A stretch of 64,000 bases of DNA from Comamonadaceae bacterium (GCA_027484575.1 JAIXSQ010000018.1:348700-412699); one strand, 5' to 3'. Shown: positions 19,816-30,135, counted from the stretch's first letter. Made by a program: numbers and translations. The notes: a model not told the origin generated them from the letters alone.

Positions 19816-20670
19816 ATGCTCCGCCGCACGCTCCTCGCCCAACTCGCTGCGCAGTCCGCAGCGCTGGCCCTGCCCCTGGCTGCCCGCGCGCAGGCCGGCC
19901 GCACCTACCGCTTCTCGCCGGTCAACCAGTACGGCATCGAGCTGACTGCCGGCTACTGGAACCCGATCATCCAGCACGTCTCGCAGCGCAGCGGCGTGAA
20001 CGTCGAACTGAAGATCGGCCGCACCTCGGCCGACACCATCGCGTTCGTGCTGGCCAACGAGGTGGACTTCAGCTTCAACAACCACCTGTTCAGCCCCGAG
20101 CGCGACAGCCTGGGCTGGAAGGTCTTCGGCCGGCGCAGCACGCCCCCCATCCGCGGCCAGATCGTGGTGCTCGAGGACTCGCCGGTGAAGTCGCTGGCCC
20201 AGCTCAAGGACCAGGAGGTCGCCTTCCCCGGCCCCGAGGCGACCGTGGCCTACAAGTTCACCTATGCCGAACTGCTGGCGCGCAACGTGCCGGTGCGGGT
20301 GGTGTTCGGCGGCAACCACGACGGCGCCTTCGGCATGCTGGTCAGCGGCCGGGCCAAGGCCATGGGCGCCAATGCGCAGGTGGCCGCGAGCTGGGCCAAG
20401 CGCGAGAACCGCGCGCTGCGCGTGCTGTGGGAGTCCGAGCCGGTGCCCGAGCTGGCGCTGATGCACTCCTCGCGCGTGCCCCAGGGCGACCTGCAGGCGG
20501 TGCAGAAGGCCTTCCTGTCCATGCACCTCGACCCCGACGGCCGCAAGGTGCTGGCGGCGTCGGCGCAGCTGGTCAAGCTGCCGCCCGAGGTGCACTTCGT
20601 AGCCGCCGACGCCGCCGAGTTCCGCGCCTACCGCGAGTTCTTCCGCTCGGCACCCGCTTCGCTGCGCTGA
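19816..20670 (+). CDS. PhnD-type phosphate/phosphonate-family substrate-binding protein
   Basis: 284 residues. A signal peptide (MLRRTLLAQLAAQSAALALP ... AARAQA) is followed by a type-II periplasmic binding fold with the PhnD-family look: YGIELTAGYWNPIIQHVSQR, ADTIAFVLANEVDFSFNN, LAQLKDQEVAFPGPEATVAYKF. There are no transporter permease or ATPase genes nearby. It stops 18 bp before a membrane-bound hybrid kinase, so the likely role is a ligand-sensing partner of that kinase and not uptake. The ligand cannot be told from the sequence. ATG at 19816 is chosen because it starts the signal peptide. Confidence 0.8.
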   Translation: MLRRTLLAQLAAQSAALALPLAARAQAGRTYRFSPVNQYGIELTAGYWNPIIQHVSQRSGVNVELKIGRTSADTIAFVLANEVDFSFNNHLFSPERDSLGWKVFGRRSTPPIRGQIVVLEDSPVKSLAQLKDQEVAFPGPEATVAYKFTYAELLARNVPVRVVFGGNHDGAFGMLVSGRAKAMGANAQVAASWAKRENRALRVLWESEPVPELALMHSSRVPQGDLQAVQKAFLSMHLDPDGRKVLAASAQLVKLPPEVHFVAADAAEFRAYREFFRSAPASLR

Positions 20671-20688
20671 GCGGCGCCCGCCCGTCGC

Positions 20689-22596
<1,908 letters not shown>

Positions 22597-22600
22597 ACCG

Positions 22601-22620
22601 GAGCGCCCGGCGGGGCGTTC
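22601..22620. terminator. Hairpin between convergent genes
   Basis: GAGCGCCC-GGCG-GGGCGTTC forms an 8-bp stem (one G-T pair) with a 4-base loop. It sits between the stops of two genes that face each other (22596 plus, 22619 minus). There is no T run on either side, so its termination strength is uncertain. Confidence 0.4.
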
Positions 22621-23479
22621 AGTGCGGCAGGCCCGCAGCCGCGCGCAGCGGCAGCACCAGCCGTGCGACGGCCCCGCAGCCCTGCGCGGCAGGGCGGTCC
22701 TGCAGGGCCAGCGATCCGCCCCACGGCTCGACCACCAGCCTTGCCCAGTGCAGGCCCACGCCCATCCCGTCGGCCTTCTCCGATCCCAGCCCGGCCGCCG
22801 GCGGCTGCCGGGGTCCGAGCCCCGGGCCGGAGTCGGTCACGGTCACGAGCACGCGGCCCGGGCCCTGCGGCACCGCGTCCACGCGCCAGCCCAGCTGCAG
22901 CAGCCCGCCGCCTGCGGGCTGCATCGCCTCGAAGGCGTTGGCGCACAGGTTCAGCAGCACGCGCTCGAGCAGCACCCGGTCGGCCAGCACGCACACGGCC
23001 GGTCCCGGCAGCTCCTGCGCGAGTTCCGCCCGCACGCCGCGGCGCGCGGCCTCGGCCTGCACCAGCCGCCAGACGGTGGACAGGGGCTGCGCCAGCGGCA
23101 CGGGCACGGGCGGTTGCTCGCGCCCGGCCATCACCAGCCGCATCGCCCGCGTCACGTCACGGCAGCCGTCCACCTGCGCCTGCACGTCCTCGATGCGCCG
23201 GGCGATCGCGGCGGGCACCTGGCCGTTCGCCTCGCGGCGCAGCAGTTCCACCGCCGCGGCCATGCTGCCAACCTGGTGGCCCACCTCGTGCACCAGCCCG
23301 GCCTGGAAGACCGCCATGCGGTCCAGCGTCGACAGCCGCGACACGGTGCGTGCGAGCGCGTCGCGCTCGGCACGCACGCGGGCCAGCTCGGCCGCCAGGC
23401 CGGCATGTTCGGCGGCCGCGGCCGGCGCCAGCGGCAGCGGTCGTGCCGCCGTGATGCCCGGCTGCGTCGACATGGCCAT
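22619..23479 (-). CDS. Soluble sensor histidine kinase in the motAB operon
   Basis: 286 residues with no membrane helix. A coiled coil (about 22-52) leads into a dimerisation helix with VFQAGLVHEVGHQVGSM, where the first His before Glu is the likely phospho-site. A HATPase_c domain follows (about 165-280), with NLCANAFEAM and DSGPGLG. It begins 19 bp after the stop of a stand-alone HPt gene and downstream of motA-motB, so all four are likely one transcript. Inference: kinase and HPt form a phosphorelay tied to motility. The classic chemotaxis genes are not in this window. Confidence 0.8.
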   Translation of the reverse strand: MAMSTQPGITAARPLPLAPAAAAEHAGLAAELARVRAERDALARTVSRLSTLDRMAVFQAGLVHEVGHQVGSMAAAVELLRREANGQVPAAIARRIEDVQAQVDGCRDVTRAMRLVMAGREQPPVPVPLAQPLSTVWRLVQAEAARRGVRAELAQELPGPAVCVLADRVLLERVLLNLCANAFEAMQPAGGGLLQLGWRVDAVPQGPGRVLVTVTDSGPGLGPRQPPAAGLGSEKADGMGVGLHWARLVVEPWGGSLALQDRPAAQGCGAVARLVLPLRAAAGLPH

Positions 23480-23498
23480 GGCCGACCGCCTCCGCTGC

Positions 23499-23861
23499 TC
23501 AGCCGGGTGGCAGGCTGGCGAGCAGCGCGCGCAGCTGGGCCTGGGTCAGCGACAGTGCCGTGCGCACGTCCGCCACGAGGGCGGACCGCTCGTCGTTGCC
23601 GGCCGGCCTGGCATGCGCCATCTCGGCGCGGGCCGTGATGTCCAGCAACCGGTCGGCCGCCACCACCTGGCACGAGCCCTTGAGCAGGTGCAGCACCTCG
23701 CGCAGCTTGCCGGGATCGCGCAGCGCCGCCAGGTCGTCCGCGATGCCGGGGGCCTGGGTGAGGAAGGCTTCGACCAGCTCGCGCTGCAGGTCGGGCTCGC
23801 CGAAGGTGAGGTCCGCGAAGCTTTCCGCGTTGAGGATGGGGAGCTGCTCGTCGAGGGGCAT
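23499..23861 (-). CDS. Stand-alone HPt phosphotransfer protein
   Basis: 120 residues, a four-helix HPt domain alone. The key motif is LHLLKGSCQVV, with the phospho-accepting His 58 and the usual Lys/Gly/Ser after it. ATG at 23861 (MPLDEQLPILNAESFADLTF) follows motB by 95 bp and ends 19 bp before the histidine kinase. It could take phosphate from the kinase just downstream, or from the hybrid kinase at 20689-22596, which lacks its own HPt. The end partner is not visible. Confidence 0.85.
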   Translation of the reverse strand: MPLDEQLPILNAESFADLTFGEPDLQRELVEAFLTQAPGIADDLAALRDPGKLREVLHLLKGSCQVVAADRLLDITARAEMAHARPAGNDERSALVADVRTALSLTQAQLRALLASLPPG

Positions 23862-23956
23862 GGGCGCGCGTGGGGGTGAACGTGTGATGGTCGCCGGAAA
23901 CGGGCTGTCCGGGCAATCGGGCGATTGCGCGGACGGCGTCGCGGAAGGGGCGATTT

Positions 23957-24949
23957 TCACTGGTTCAGCACGGTGATGCTCACCCGCCGGTTGCGCGGGT
24001 CGGCCGGGTTGGACGGCACGTAGGGCGAGCTGTCGGCCACGCCCTCGATGCGCGCGAAGCGCCCCGGGCCCAGCCCGGCCGACTGCATGAGCTGGCGCGT
24101 CGCGTCGGCCCGCTCGGTCGACAGCGTCCAGTTGTTGCGCAGGCTGTCGGCCGCGAAGCCCAGGCTGTCGGTGTGCCCGCGGATCGCCAGCTTGTTGGGC
24201 AGCGGGCCGACCGACCTGGCGATCTCGGCCAGCAGCGCCGTCGCCTTGCGGTCCAGTTCGTTGGTGCCCAGCTTGAACATCGAGAAGTCGGCCTTGTCGA
24301 TGATCTCGATGCGCAGCCCGTCCTTCTCGCGGCTGATGCTCACCTGCCCGGCCAGCTGCTGCAGCTGCTTGTTCTGCGCCAGCGACTCCTTCAGCTGCTG
24401 CTCCAGCTGCCCGAACGCCTCCTGGTCCTCGCGGGCCTTGGCCGCGCCCTGGGCGTCGGGCGAGGGCCCGGCGCCGCCGCCGTCCTGGCCGGCGGCATCG
24501 CTGGCCGGGCCGCCCTGCGACTGCGGCGTCAGGCGCTCGAGCAGCGCGGTCTGCTTGGCGGTGAACGGGAAGCCGTCGGGATCGGTCACCGAGCGGCCGC
24601 CCAGCAGGCCGTCGGAGCCGGCCAGCTCGCCGAACTTGATCTGGCTGTGCGACGCCGGGCGGAAGTAGTCGGCGACCGACTTGCGCTGGTCCTCCTTGGT
24701 GGCGCCCAGCAGCCACATCAGCAGGAAGAAGGCCATCATGGCCGTCATCATGTCGGCCAGCGCGATCTTCCAGGCACCGCCGTGCGCCCCGCCATGGCCT
24801 TCCTCGATGATCTTCTTCTTGATGATCGGCCGCACCGGCTCGGCGGCCGGTGCGGGGGCGGGGGCAGGGGTTGCGGCCGGGGCCGGCGCCGCTGCCGCCT
24901 GCGCGGGCGGCGCGTCGGCGGGCGCTTCGCGGTCGAGCACCTCGGCCAT
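23957..24949 (-). CDS. motB: Flagellar motor stator protein MotB
   Basis: 330 residues. An unusual Ala/Pro-rich N-terminal extension (about 8-40) precedes the basic IIKKKIIEEGHGGAHGGAWK. The single membrane helix follows (about 62-81) with the ion-carrying Asp 66 in LADMMTAMMAFFLLMW. The C-terminal OmpA-like peptidoglycan-binding domain has LAIRGHTDSLGF and LSTERADATRQLM. With MotA it forms the stator that drives rotation. Its ATG shares one base with the motA stop (TGATG), indicating translational coupling. Confidence 0.95.
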   Translation of the reverse strand: MAEVLDREAPADAPPAQAAAAPAPAATPAPAPAPAAEPVRPIIKKKIIEEGHGGAHGGAWKIALADMMTAMMAFFLLMWLLGATKEDQRKSVADYFRPASHSQIKFGELAGSDGLLGGRSVTDPDGFPFTAKQTALLERLTPQSQGGPASDAAGQDGGGAGPSPDAQGAAKAREDQEAFGQLEQQLKESLAQNKQLQQLAGQVSISREKDGLRIEIIDKADFSMFKLGTNELDRKATALLAEIARSVGPLPNKLAIRGHTDSLGFAADSLRNNWTLSTERADATRQLMQSAGLGPGRFARIEGVADSSPYVPSNPADPRNRRVSITVLNQ

Positions 24950-25812
24950 CAGGTGCCCCGCAGCGCGTCGAACACTTCCGAGAAGCTCGGCTGGTTGTGG
25001 TGGCTGATGCAGGCGCGCGCCGTCTCGATCATCACCGGCTGCGCCTGGCCGCGCAGGTTGGCCACGATCATCTGCTGGATCACGCGGTAGATCTGGCCTT
25101 CCTCGTCCACGATCTGGCCCAGCCGACCCGCGAAGGGCTCGAACATGCCGTAGGACAGGAACACGCCCAGCATGGTGCCCACCAGCGCGGCGCCGATCAG
25201 CGCGCCCAGCACGGCGGGCGGCTGGTCGATGGCGCCCATGGTCTTGACCACGCCCAGCACGCAGGCCACGATGCCCAGCGCCGGCATCGAGCCGGCCATG
25301 GTGTTGAGCGCCGCCGGCGCGCGCATGGCGTCGTGGTGGTGCGTCTTGATCGCCGTGTTCATCAGGTCCTCGACCGTGTCGGCCTCGAGGTTGCCCTGCG
25401 AGATCACGGCCAGCCGCAGCGGGTCGCAGATCATCTGCACGATGAAATGGTCCTTCGCCAGCTTGGGGAACTCGCCGAAGATGGGGCTGGCGTCGGGGTT
25501 CTCGACGTGCGCCTCCAGCGCCACCACGCCCTCCTTCTTCATCACCCCCAGCAGCTTGCCCACCAGCACCATCACGCCCAGGTAGTCGGCCTGCTTCCAC
25601 TTGGGGCCCGAGATGCACTTGCCGATGCCGCCCATCGCGGCCTTGAAGATGTCGAAGCTGTTGCCCACCAGCGAGGCGCCGATCGCGGCGCCGGCGATGA
25701 TGATGAACTCGAACGGCGCCGCCTTGATGATCGGCGCCATCTTGCCGCCGGCCAGCACGTAGCCGCCCAGCACGGCGCCGAACACGACGCCCAGTCCCAC
25801 GAAGAAGAACAC
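24949..25812 (-). CDS. motA: Flagellar motor stator protein MotA
   Basis: 287 residues, the size of the E. coli-type proton MotA. Four membrane helices and a large cytoplasmic loop are seen, with the conserved NPDASPIFGEFPKLAKDHF and the helix 3-4 block SMPALGIVACVLGVVKTMG. GTG at 25812 gives FFFVGLGVVFGAVLGGYV; a GGGGGA ribosome site lies 5 bases before. The operon is headed by a FliA-type promoter at 26059-26085. Ion choice (H+ versus Na+) is guessed from family resemblance only. Confidence 0.95.
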   Translation of the reverse strand: MFFFVGLGVVFGAVLGGYVLAGGKMAPIIKAAPFEFIIIAGAAIGASLVGNSFDIFKAAMGGIGKCISGPKWKQADYLGVMVLVGKLLGVMKKEGVVALEAHVENPDASPIFGEFPKLAKDHFIVQMICDPLRLAVISQGNLEADTVEDLMNTAIKTHHHDAMRAPAALNTMAGSMPALGIVACVLGVVKTMGAIDQPPAVLGALIGAALVGTMLGVFLSYGMFEPFAGRLGQIVDEEGQIYRVIQQMIVANLRGQAQPVMIETARACISHHNQPSFSEVFDALRGT

Positions 25813-25825
25813 GCGCGTCCCCCGT

Positions 25826-26032
25826 TCAGGCCAGGCACCACAGGCCGACGCAGTGGCCGGTCAGCCATTGCAGCGCCAGGTCCAGCGCGCCGCCGACGAG
25901 GCCGACCGGCAGGCCGAGGTAGGCCGCGCACAGCAGCAGCCCCAGGGGCGTCGGGCGCGCGCGCGGGATGCGCTGCGAGGCATCGCGCGCACCGCCGTCG
26001 CGGCGGGAGGTGAGGTTCGAACGGTTTGGCAT
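25826..26032 (-). CDS. Possible small membrane protein before motA (68 aa)
   Basis: An open frame from ATG 26032 encodes a basic N-terminus (MPNRSNLTSRRDGG) and two hydrophobic segments (about 29-48 and 50-66) ending LTGHCVGLWCLA. It sits between the FliA promoter and motA, 13 bp before the motA start. However, no purine-rich ribosome site precedes its ATG, so it may simply be part of a long motA leader. No family recognised. Confidence 0.4.
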   Translation of the reverse strand: MPNRSNLTSRRDGGARDASQRIPRARPTPLGLLLCAAYLGLPVGLVGGALDLALQWLTGHCVGLWCLA

Positions 26033-26058
26033 GCGGAGGTGTCGGGGGGTGTGGTGCA

Positions 26059-26085
26059 GAGTCGGCGGCAGGGCCGCGAACTTGA
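26059..26085 (-). promoter_or_regulatory. FliA (sigma-28) promoter of the motAB operon
   Basis: Minus strand: TCAAGTTC, 11 bases, then GCCGACTC. This fits the flagellar sigma-28 pattern TAAAGTTT-N11-GCCGATAA and matches the flgM and fliS promoters in this window in both spacing and bases. The -10 ends 27 bp before the first downstream ATG (26032). Confidence 0.75.
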
Positions 26086-26110
26086 ACCGCGCTCCGTATC
26101 ATCGCCGCCC

Positions 26111-27034
26111 ATGAACGTGGAGTGGAACACCCTGCCGCGGACCGCGTGGGATGCCTTCCACGCCGCCCGGCCCGCGCCGCTGCAGCAGAGCTGGGCGTAC
26201 GGCGATGCGCTGGCCGCGCTGGGCGTGCGCATCGAGCGCGCCGCGCTGCACGTGGACGGCCAGCTCGCCGGCGTCGCGCAGTTCATCGTGCGCCGGGTGG
26301 CCGGCTACCTGGCGCTGGCCTCCTGCGGCCATGGCCCGGTGTGGGCGGCGCAGCTGCCCGCTGCGCAGCGCGCCGAAGGTTACCGGCTGCTGCGGCGCAG
26401 CCTGCCCGTGCGCCCGCTGCGCATCGCGCTGTTCTCGCCCGACACCACGCTGGAGGCGGCACGCGAGGAGACACGCGGCCTGTGGCGGGTGATGACCGGC
26501 ACGTCCACCGTGCGCATCGACCTGCAGCAGCCCGAGCCCGCGCTGCGCGCCGCGCTCGACGGCAAGTGGCGCAACCGGCTGGTGAAGGCGCAGGCCGATG
26601 CCCGGCTGGACGTGCGCTGCAACGCCGACCGCGCCGCCTGCGAGCGCCTGCTGGCGCACGAGCAGGCCCAGCGCGCCGCGCGCCGTTTCCACGGCCTGCC
26701 CACGGCCTTCGTGCCGGCCTTCCTGCAGGCCAGCGCGCCCGGCCCGGGCTTCCTGGTCGCCTCGGCCCGCATCGATCGCGCGCTCGAGGCCGGCATGCTC
26801 TTCCTGCTGCACGGCCGCGCCGCAACCTACCACGTGGGCTGGTCGGGCGAGGCCGGCCGCTCGGCCAACGCGCACAACCGGCTGCTGTGGGAGGCCATGT
26901 GCACGCTGCGCGACCGCGGCATTGCCGAACTCGACCTGGGCGGCGTCAACGGCGACGACCTGCCCGGCATCACCCGTTTCAAGCTCGGCACCGGCGGCCG
27001 GCTGCTCACCTTCGCCGGCACCTTCCACCGATGA
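26111..27034 (+). CDS. FemAB/GNAT-type acyltransferase-like protein
   Basis: 307 residues. It has the two-GNAT layout of FemAB-like proteins: an N-terminal QQSWAYGDAL block, a central LDGKWRNRLVKAQ block (typical of this superfamily), and a C-terminal LFLLHGRAATYHVGWSGEAGR ... LLWEAMCTLRDRGIAELDLGG segment that resembles the FemX-type acceptor fold. Relatives move amino acids onto peptidoglycan or act in exopolysaccharide export; the substrate here is unknown. ATG at 26111, divergent from the motAB promoter. Its stop overlaps the next start (ATGA). Confidence 0.75.
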   Translation: MNVEWNTLPRTAWDAFHAARPAPLQQSWAYGDALAALGVRIERAALHVDGQLAGVAQFIVRRVAGYLALASCGHGPVWAAQLPAAQRAEGYRLLRRSLPVRPLRIALFSPDTTLEAAREETRGLWRVMTGTSTVRIDLQQPEPALRAALDGKWRNRLVKAQADARLDVRCNADRAACERLLAHEQAQRAARRFHGLPTAFVPAFLQASAPGPGFLVASARIDRALEAGMLFLLHGRAATYHVGWSGEAGRSANAHNRLLWEAMCTLRDRGIAELDLGGVNGDDLPGITRFKLGTGGRLLTFAGTFHR

Positions 27035-27450
27035 TCCCCACGTCCCGTTGCCGCCGGCCCTGGCCGGCCCTCGTCCTGCCGGCCCTGCTGGCCCTGCTGC
27101 CCGCCGCCGCGCTGGCCGACTGGGTGAAGGTCGGCGAGACCGCCGCCGTCGCCCTGTACATGGACCGCAGCTCGCTGCGCCGCACCGAGGACACCTGGCG
27201 CGTCTGGGAGATCCAGGACCTGCGGGCCGCCGACCCCGACGGCGTGCGATCGCGCCGCTACGTGAACGAGTACGACTGCCGCAACCGCATGCACCGCATC
27301 GGCCGCATGACCAGCCACGCCGGCCCCATGCTCACCGGCGCGCAGCTGTTCGAGGTCGAGGAGTTCGGCTACTGGCGCACGATCCCGGCCGCCGGCCTGT
27401 TCACGCGCGCCTACACGCTGCACTGCGGCGCCGGGGCGGCGCCGCGCTGA
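27031..27450 (+). CDS. Surface-adhesin E-like secreted protein
   Basis: 139 residues. The signal peptide ends near LPAAALA-DW. The mature part starts DWVKVGETAAVALYMDRSSLRR and has WEIQDLRAADPDGVRSRRYVNEYDC, the pattern of the small surface-adhesin E-like domain common in Burkholderiales. Two Cys (in YDC and LHC) may form a disulfide. The name reflects the domain family and not proven adhesion. It overlaps the stop of the FemAB-like gene by four bases, so the two are coupled. Confidence 0.7.
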   Translation: MIPTSRCRRPWPALVLPALLALLPAAALADWVKVGETAAVALYMDRSSLRRTEDTWRVWEIQDLRAADPDGVRSRRYVNEYDCRNRMHRIGRMTSHAGPMLTGAQLFEVEEFGYWRTIPAAGLFTRAYTLHCGAGAAPR

Positions 27451-27454
27451 GCGC

Positions 27455-28333
27455 TCACGAAGCCGAGATCCGGCGGCCGTTGAGCGGCTGCACCGGGCGC
27501 GCGTTCAGCGTGAAGGGGAAGCGGTCCAGCATCTCCTTCTGCACGCCCACGGGCTCCTTCAGGATGAAGAACTGCACGCCCTCCGTGCAGGGCGGGGTGG
27601 TCAGCGAGCCCTCGTAGGCCCAGTGGCCCAGCGTCGGCGGCAGCAGCCCGGCGGGGTTGATCGACACGCCCGTCACCACGACCTCGGGACCCTCCTTGGG
27701 GGGCAGGTGCTGCCACACCGCCCACAGGGTGCGGTTCTGCACCGCCGACTCGCGCAGCAGCACGCCCAGCACCGCCAGCCGGCCGGCCGCGCTCCGGTGC
27801 ACCAGGTGCACCACCATCGCCGAGGGCTTGCCGTCCACCTGCTCCTCGCTGGGCCGGTGGAAGTGGAACTGCAGCAGCTCGTAGCGGTCCTCGCCCACGC
27901 GCAGGCTGCTGCCGGGCGGCACGTTGACCTGGACCGTGTGGCCGTTGTTGACGATCCGCAGCTCGCCGCTCTTGTACTCCGGCCTGAGCGCGACGACGGA
28001 CTTCTCGAAGGGCCCCGTGATGTTGACCGGCGACTGCGCGCTGCCGCTGGCGCAGGTGGGGAAGTGCTTGCCCCAGTGCTCGGGGCCCTCGTCGCCCTCG
28101 TAGCCCCAGTGCGGCGGCGTGCCGGGCGCGTGCGCGGCCGGCTTGCCCAGGGCGGCCAGCTCCGTGCGCAGCTTGCGCAGCTCGGCCGCCTGCCTGACTG
28201 CGGCCTCGGCCGCGCCCTCGGCGAGCCGGCCGGCCTCGTCGGCCTTGCGCAGGCCCATGGCTCCCAGCACCAGCGACATGGCCACCAGCGTCAGGGCCAA
28301 GGCTCCGCCGATCATGGCGAACAACAGCTTCAT
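27455..28333 (-). CDS. Membrane-anchored alpha-carbonic anhydrase
   Basis: 292 residues. The N-terminal helix (about 5-26) looks like an uncleaved anchor, followed by a short coiled coil (about 30-62). The carbonic anhydrase domain then starts at PPHWGYEGDEGPEHWG. Zinc ligands are His 157 and His 159 in LQFHFHRPSEE and His 176 in MVVHLVHR; QSPVNI and the C-terminal SLTTPPCTEGVQFF are also family marks. It converts CO2 and bicarbonate, here facing the periplasm. ATG at 28333 is used; the open frame further upstream is not coding. A secreted form is more usual, so the anchor is notable. Confidence 0.9.
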   Translation of the reverse strand: MKLLFAMIGGALALTLVAMSLVLGAMGLRKADEAGRLAEGAAEAAVRQAAELRKLRTELAALGKPAAHAPGTPPHWGYEGDEGPEHWGKHFPTCASGSAQSPVNITGPFEKSVVALRPEYKSGELRIVNNGHTVQVNVPPGSSLRVGEDRYELLQFHFHRPSEEQVDGKPSAMVVHLVHRSAAGRLAVLGVLLRESAVQNRTLWAVWQHLPPKEGPEVVVTGVSINPAGLLPPTLGHWAYEGSLTTPPCTEGVQFFILKEPVGVQKEMLDRFPFTLNARPVQPLNGRRISAS

Positions 28334-28434
28334 CTCAAGCTTTCCGCTCTCGCGTCGATTGACCTTCGCCGCCGCGCCTGCCGCGACGGCCCGAAGCAGG
28401 ATCGGATCGAACTGCGACGACTTGAGGCGACACG

Positions 28435-28950
28435 ATGAGGACTTCCTGGACCGGCGCGTGCCGGGCCGCGCTGGCGGCGGCCACCCTGCTCGGCGCGGCG
28501 GCGCTCGTGGGCTGCGACGACGGGCCGCCGGCCGCACCGCCGCCGGACGCGGAGCCCGTGCGCGGGCGCGCCGCCACGCCGACCACCGGCGTGCTGGACC
28601 TGATCTGCGAGCTGCACCTGGACCTCGACGGCCAGGTCGCGCTCGGCATCCAGGGCAACGAGCCGCCGCGCATCACCATCGCGCAGGTCGACCTGGACAA
28701 GGGCGCCGGCTGGTACCAGGGCAAGCTGTCGATCTCCGAGGGGCGCGCCGGCGCGCTCACGGTCTCGGGCCGCAAGCTGGTGGTGGCACGGCCGGCCCTG
28801 TTCCAGCGCTTCGGCACGACGATCACCCGCGAGGAATTCAGCGTCGACCGCGACAGCGGCGAGTTCGTGCAGTCGCTCACCCTGCAGGACGGCCGCACGG
28901 TGCGCCTGATCAAGGGCACCTGCGCGCGCGTCACCCGCCCGCCGTTCTGA
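28435..28950 (+). CDS. Putative lipoprotein (171 aa)
   Basis: Begins MRTSWTGACRAALAAATLLG and has the lipobox LVGC at about residue 26, so it is expected to be lipid-anchored. The mature protein has a Pro-rich tether, then VLDLICELHLDLDGQVALGI and a beta-rich body ending TCARVTRPPF, with two Cys that may pair. No family recognised. It is divergent from the carbonic anhydrase gene, and its stop shares one base with the next start. Confidence 0.65.
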   Translation: MRTSWTGACRAALAAATLLGAAALVGCDDGPPAAPPPDAEPVRGRAATPTTGVLDLICELHLDLDGQVALGIQGNEPPRITIAQVDLDKGAGWYQGKLSISEGRAGALTVSGRKLVVARPALFQRFGTTITREEFSVDRDSGEFVQSLTLQDGRTVRLIKGTCARVTRPPF

Positions 28951-29654
28951 TGGCGCAGCCGTGGCTGGATGCGCGCTGGCACCTGCGCGCCGCGACCGCG
29001 GGTGCGCGCTGGCGCTCCACCCGCGCCGCCCTGGCCACCTTCCTGGCGCAGGCGCCGCGCGGGCACCGGATGCTGCTGCTGGTGGGCCCCAGCGCCGGCT
29101 GGCTGATGGACCGCGCCTTCCTCGCGCGCTTCGACCGCATCGACGCGGTGGACGTCGAATGGGCCGCCGCACCGCTGTTCCGGCTGCGCCACGGCCATGC
29201 CGTCTGGCGGCGCGGCGCACGGCTGCGGTTCCAGCGCCGCGAGGCCCTGTCCGCGCTGCCCGAGATGCTGGCGGCCTATCCCCAGGCCCTGGTGCTGTTC
29301 GACAACGTGCTGGGCCAGTACACGCTGACCTGCCGCGACCTGCAGCTGGCCGAGTCGCGCCTGGCCGACCTGCAGCGGCAGCTGGCCGGCCGCGCCTGGG
29401 GCAGCATCCACGACGCGCTGTCCGGCGAGGGCGCGGCGTGCGCCCCGGGCGCCGAGCCGCCGGTGCAGGCCCTGGCCCCCGGCCAGCCCTGGCCCGACGC
29501 GCGGCTGCTCGACCTGGTGCAGGCACGCGGCGGCGAATGGACCGACCACCTCACCCGCGGCGTGCTGCCGGCCACGGTGCCCAGCTGGCTGGTGCCCTGG
29601 CAGCTGGTGCCCGGCCGCTGGCACTGGCTGCAGGCCGGCTGGGTGCCCGCCTGA
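28950..29654 (+). CDS. Hypothetical protein with a Rossmann-like segment (234 aa)
   Basis: No clear family. Residues about 40-70 (HRMLLLVGPSAGWLMDRAFL ... FDRIDAVDVEW) resemble the first strands of a SAM-dependent methyltransferase, with an acidic end to the second strand, and YPQALVLFDNVLGQ could be the motif IV region. These are hints only; function unassigned. No signal or membrane helix. It is coupled to the lipoprotein gene (TGATG). Confidence 0.55.
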   Translation: MAQPWLDARWHLRAATAGARWRSTRAALATFLAQAPRGHRMLLLVGPSAGWLMDRAFLARFDRIDAVDVEWAAAPLFRLRHGHAVWRRGARLRFQRREALSALPEMLAAYPQALVLFDNVLGQYTLTCRDLQLAESRLADLQRQLAGRAWGSIHDALSGEGAACAPGAEPPVQALAPGQPWPDARLLDLVQARGGEWTDHLTRGVLPATVPSWLVPWQLVPGRWHWLQAGWVPA

Positions 29655-29747
29655 AGGCGTAGGAAATTTTCCTGTGGCGCCGATGCCGATTGCGGCCGGC
29701 GCGTGGGCGGCTGACGCGCAAGAATCAGCCTTGACGTTGCGGCCACG

Positions 29748-30131
29748 GTGCCGCGAGGCAGGCAGTTGCACAACCTGTTCGACAAATACGGCGCCGCGGT
29801 GATCGCGGACGTCATCCGGGGGTTCCACCAGCGCGTGCTGGCCAGCCCCAAGCTGCGCGCCATGTTCGAGGGCCTGCCGCCCGAGGACGTGATCGGCCAC
29901 CAGATCAAGCTGATCGCCTTCGCGATGGGCAAGCCGCACCAGCGCTACACCAGCGCCGACATGGCGCGGGACCACCACCGCCTGCGCCTGCGCACGGCCG
30001 AGTACGAGGAGCTGATGCACGCGCTGCAGGAGACCCTGCTGGAGGCGCGCGTCGACTACAAGGACGCGCGGCAGATCTTCTCGGCGATCGACCGCCACCG
30101 CACGGACCTGGTGGCCGCGGCGGTGCGCTGA
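29748..30131 (+). CDS. Truncated globin-like protein
   Basis: 127 residues from GTG 29748. It fits group I truncated haemoglobins: LFDKYGAAVIADVIRGFHQR at the start, LRAMFEGLPPEDVIGHQIKLIAFAMG, RYTSADM, then ARDHHRL with His 76 as the probable proximal haem ligand. Such proteins bind O2 or NO. The 93-bp gap before it holds nothing clear. It stops 4 bp before the end of the convergent LuxR-type regulator. Confidence 0.75.
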   Translation: MPRGRQLHNLFDKYGAAVIADVIRGFHQRVLASPKLRAMFEGLPPEDVIGHQIKLIAFAMGKPHQRYTSADMARDHHRLRLRTAEYEELMHALQETLLEARVDYKDARQIFSAIDRHRTDLVAAAVR

Positions 30132-30135
30132 AGGC

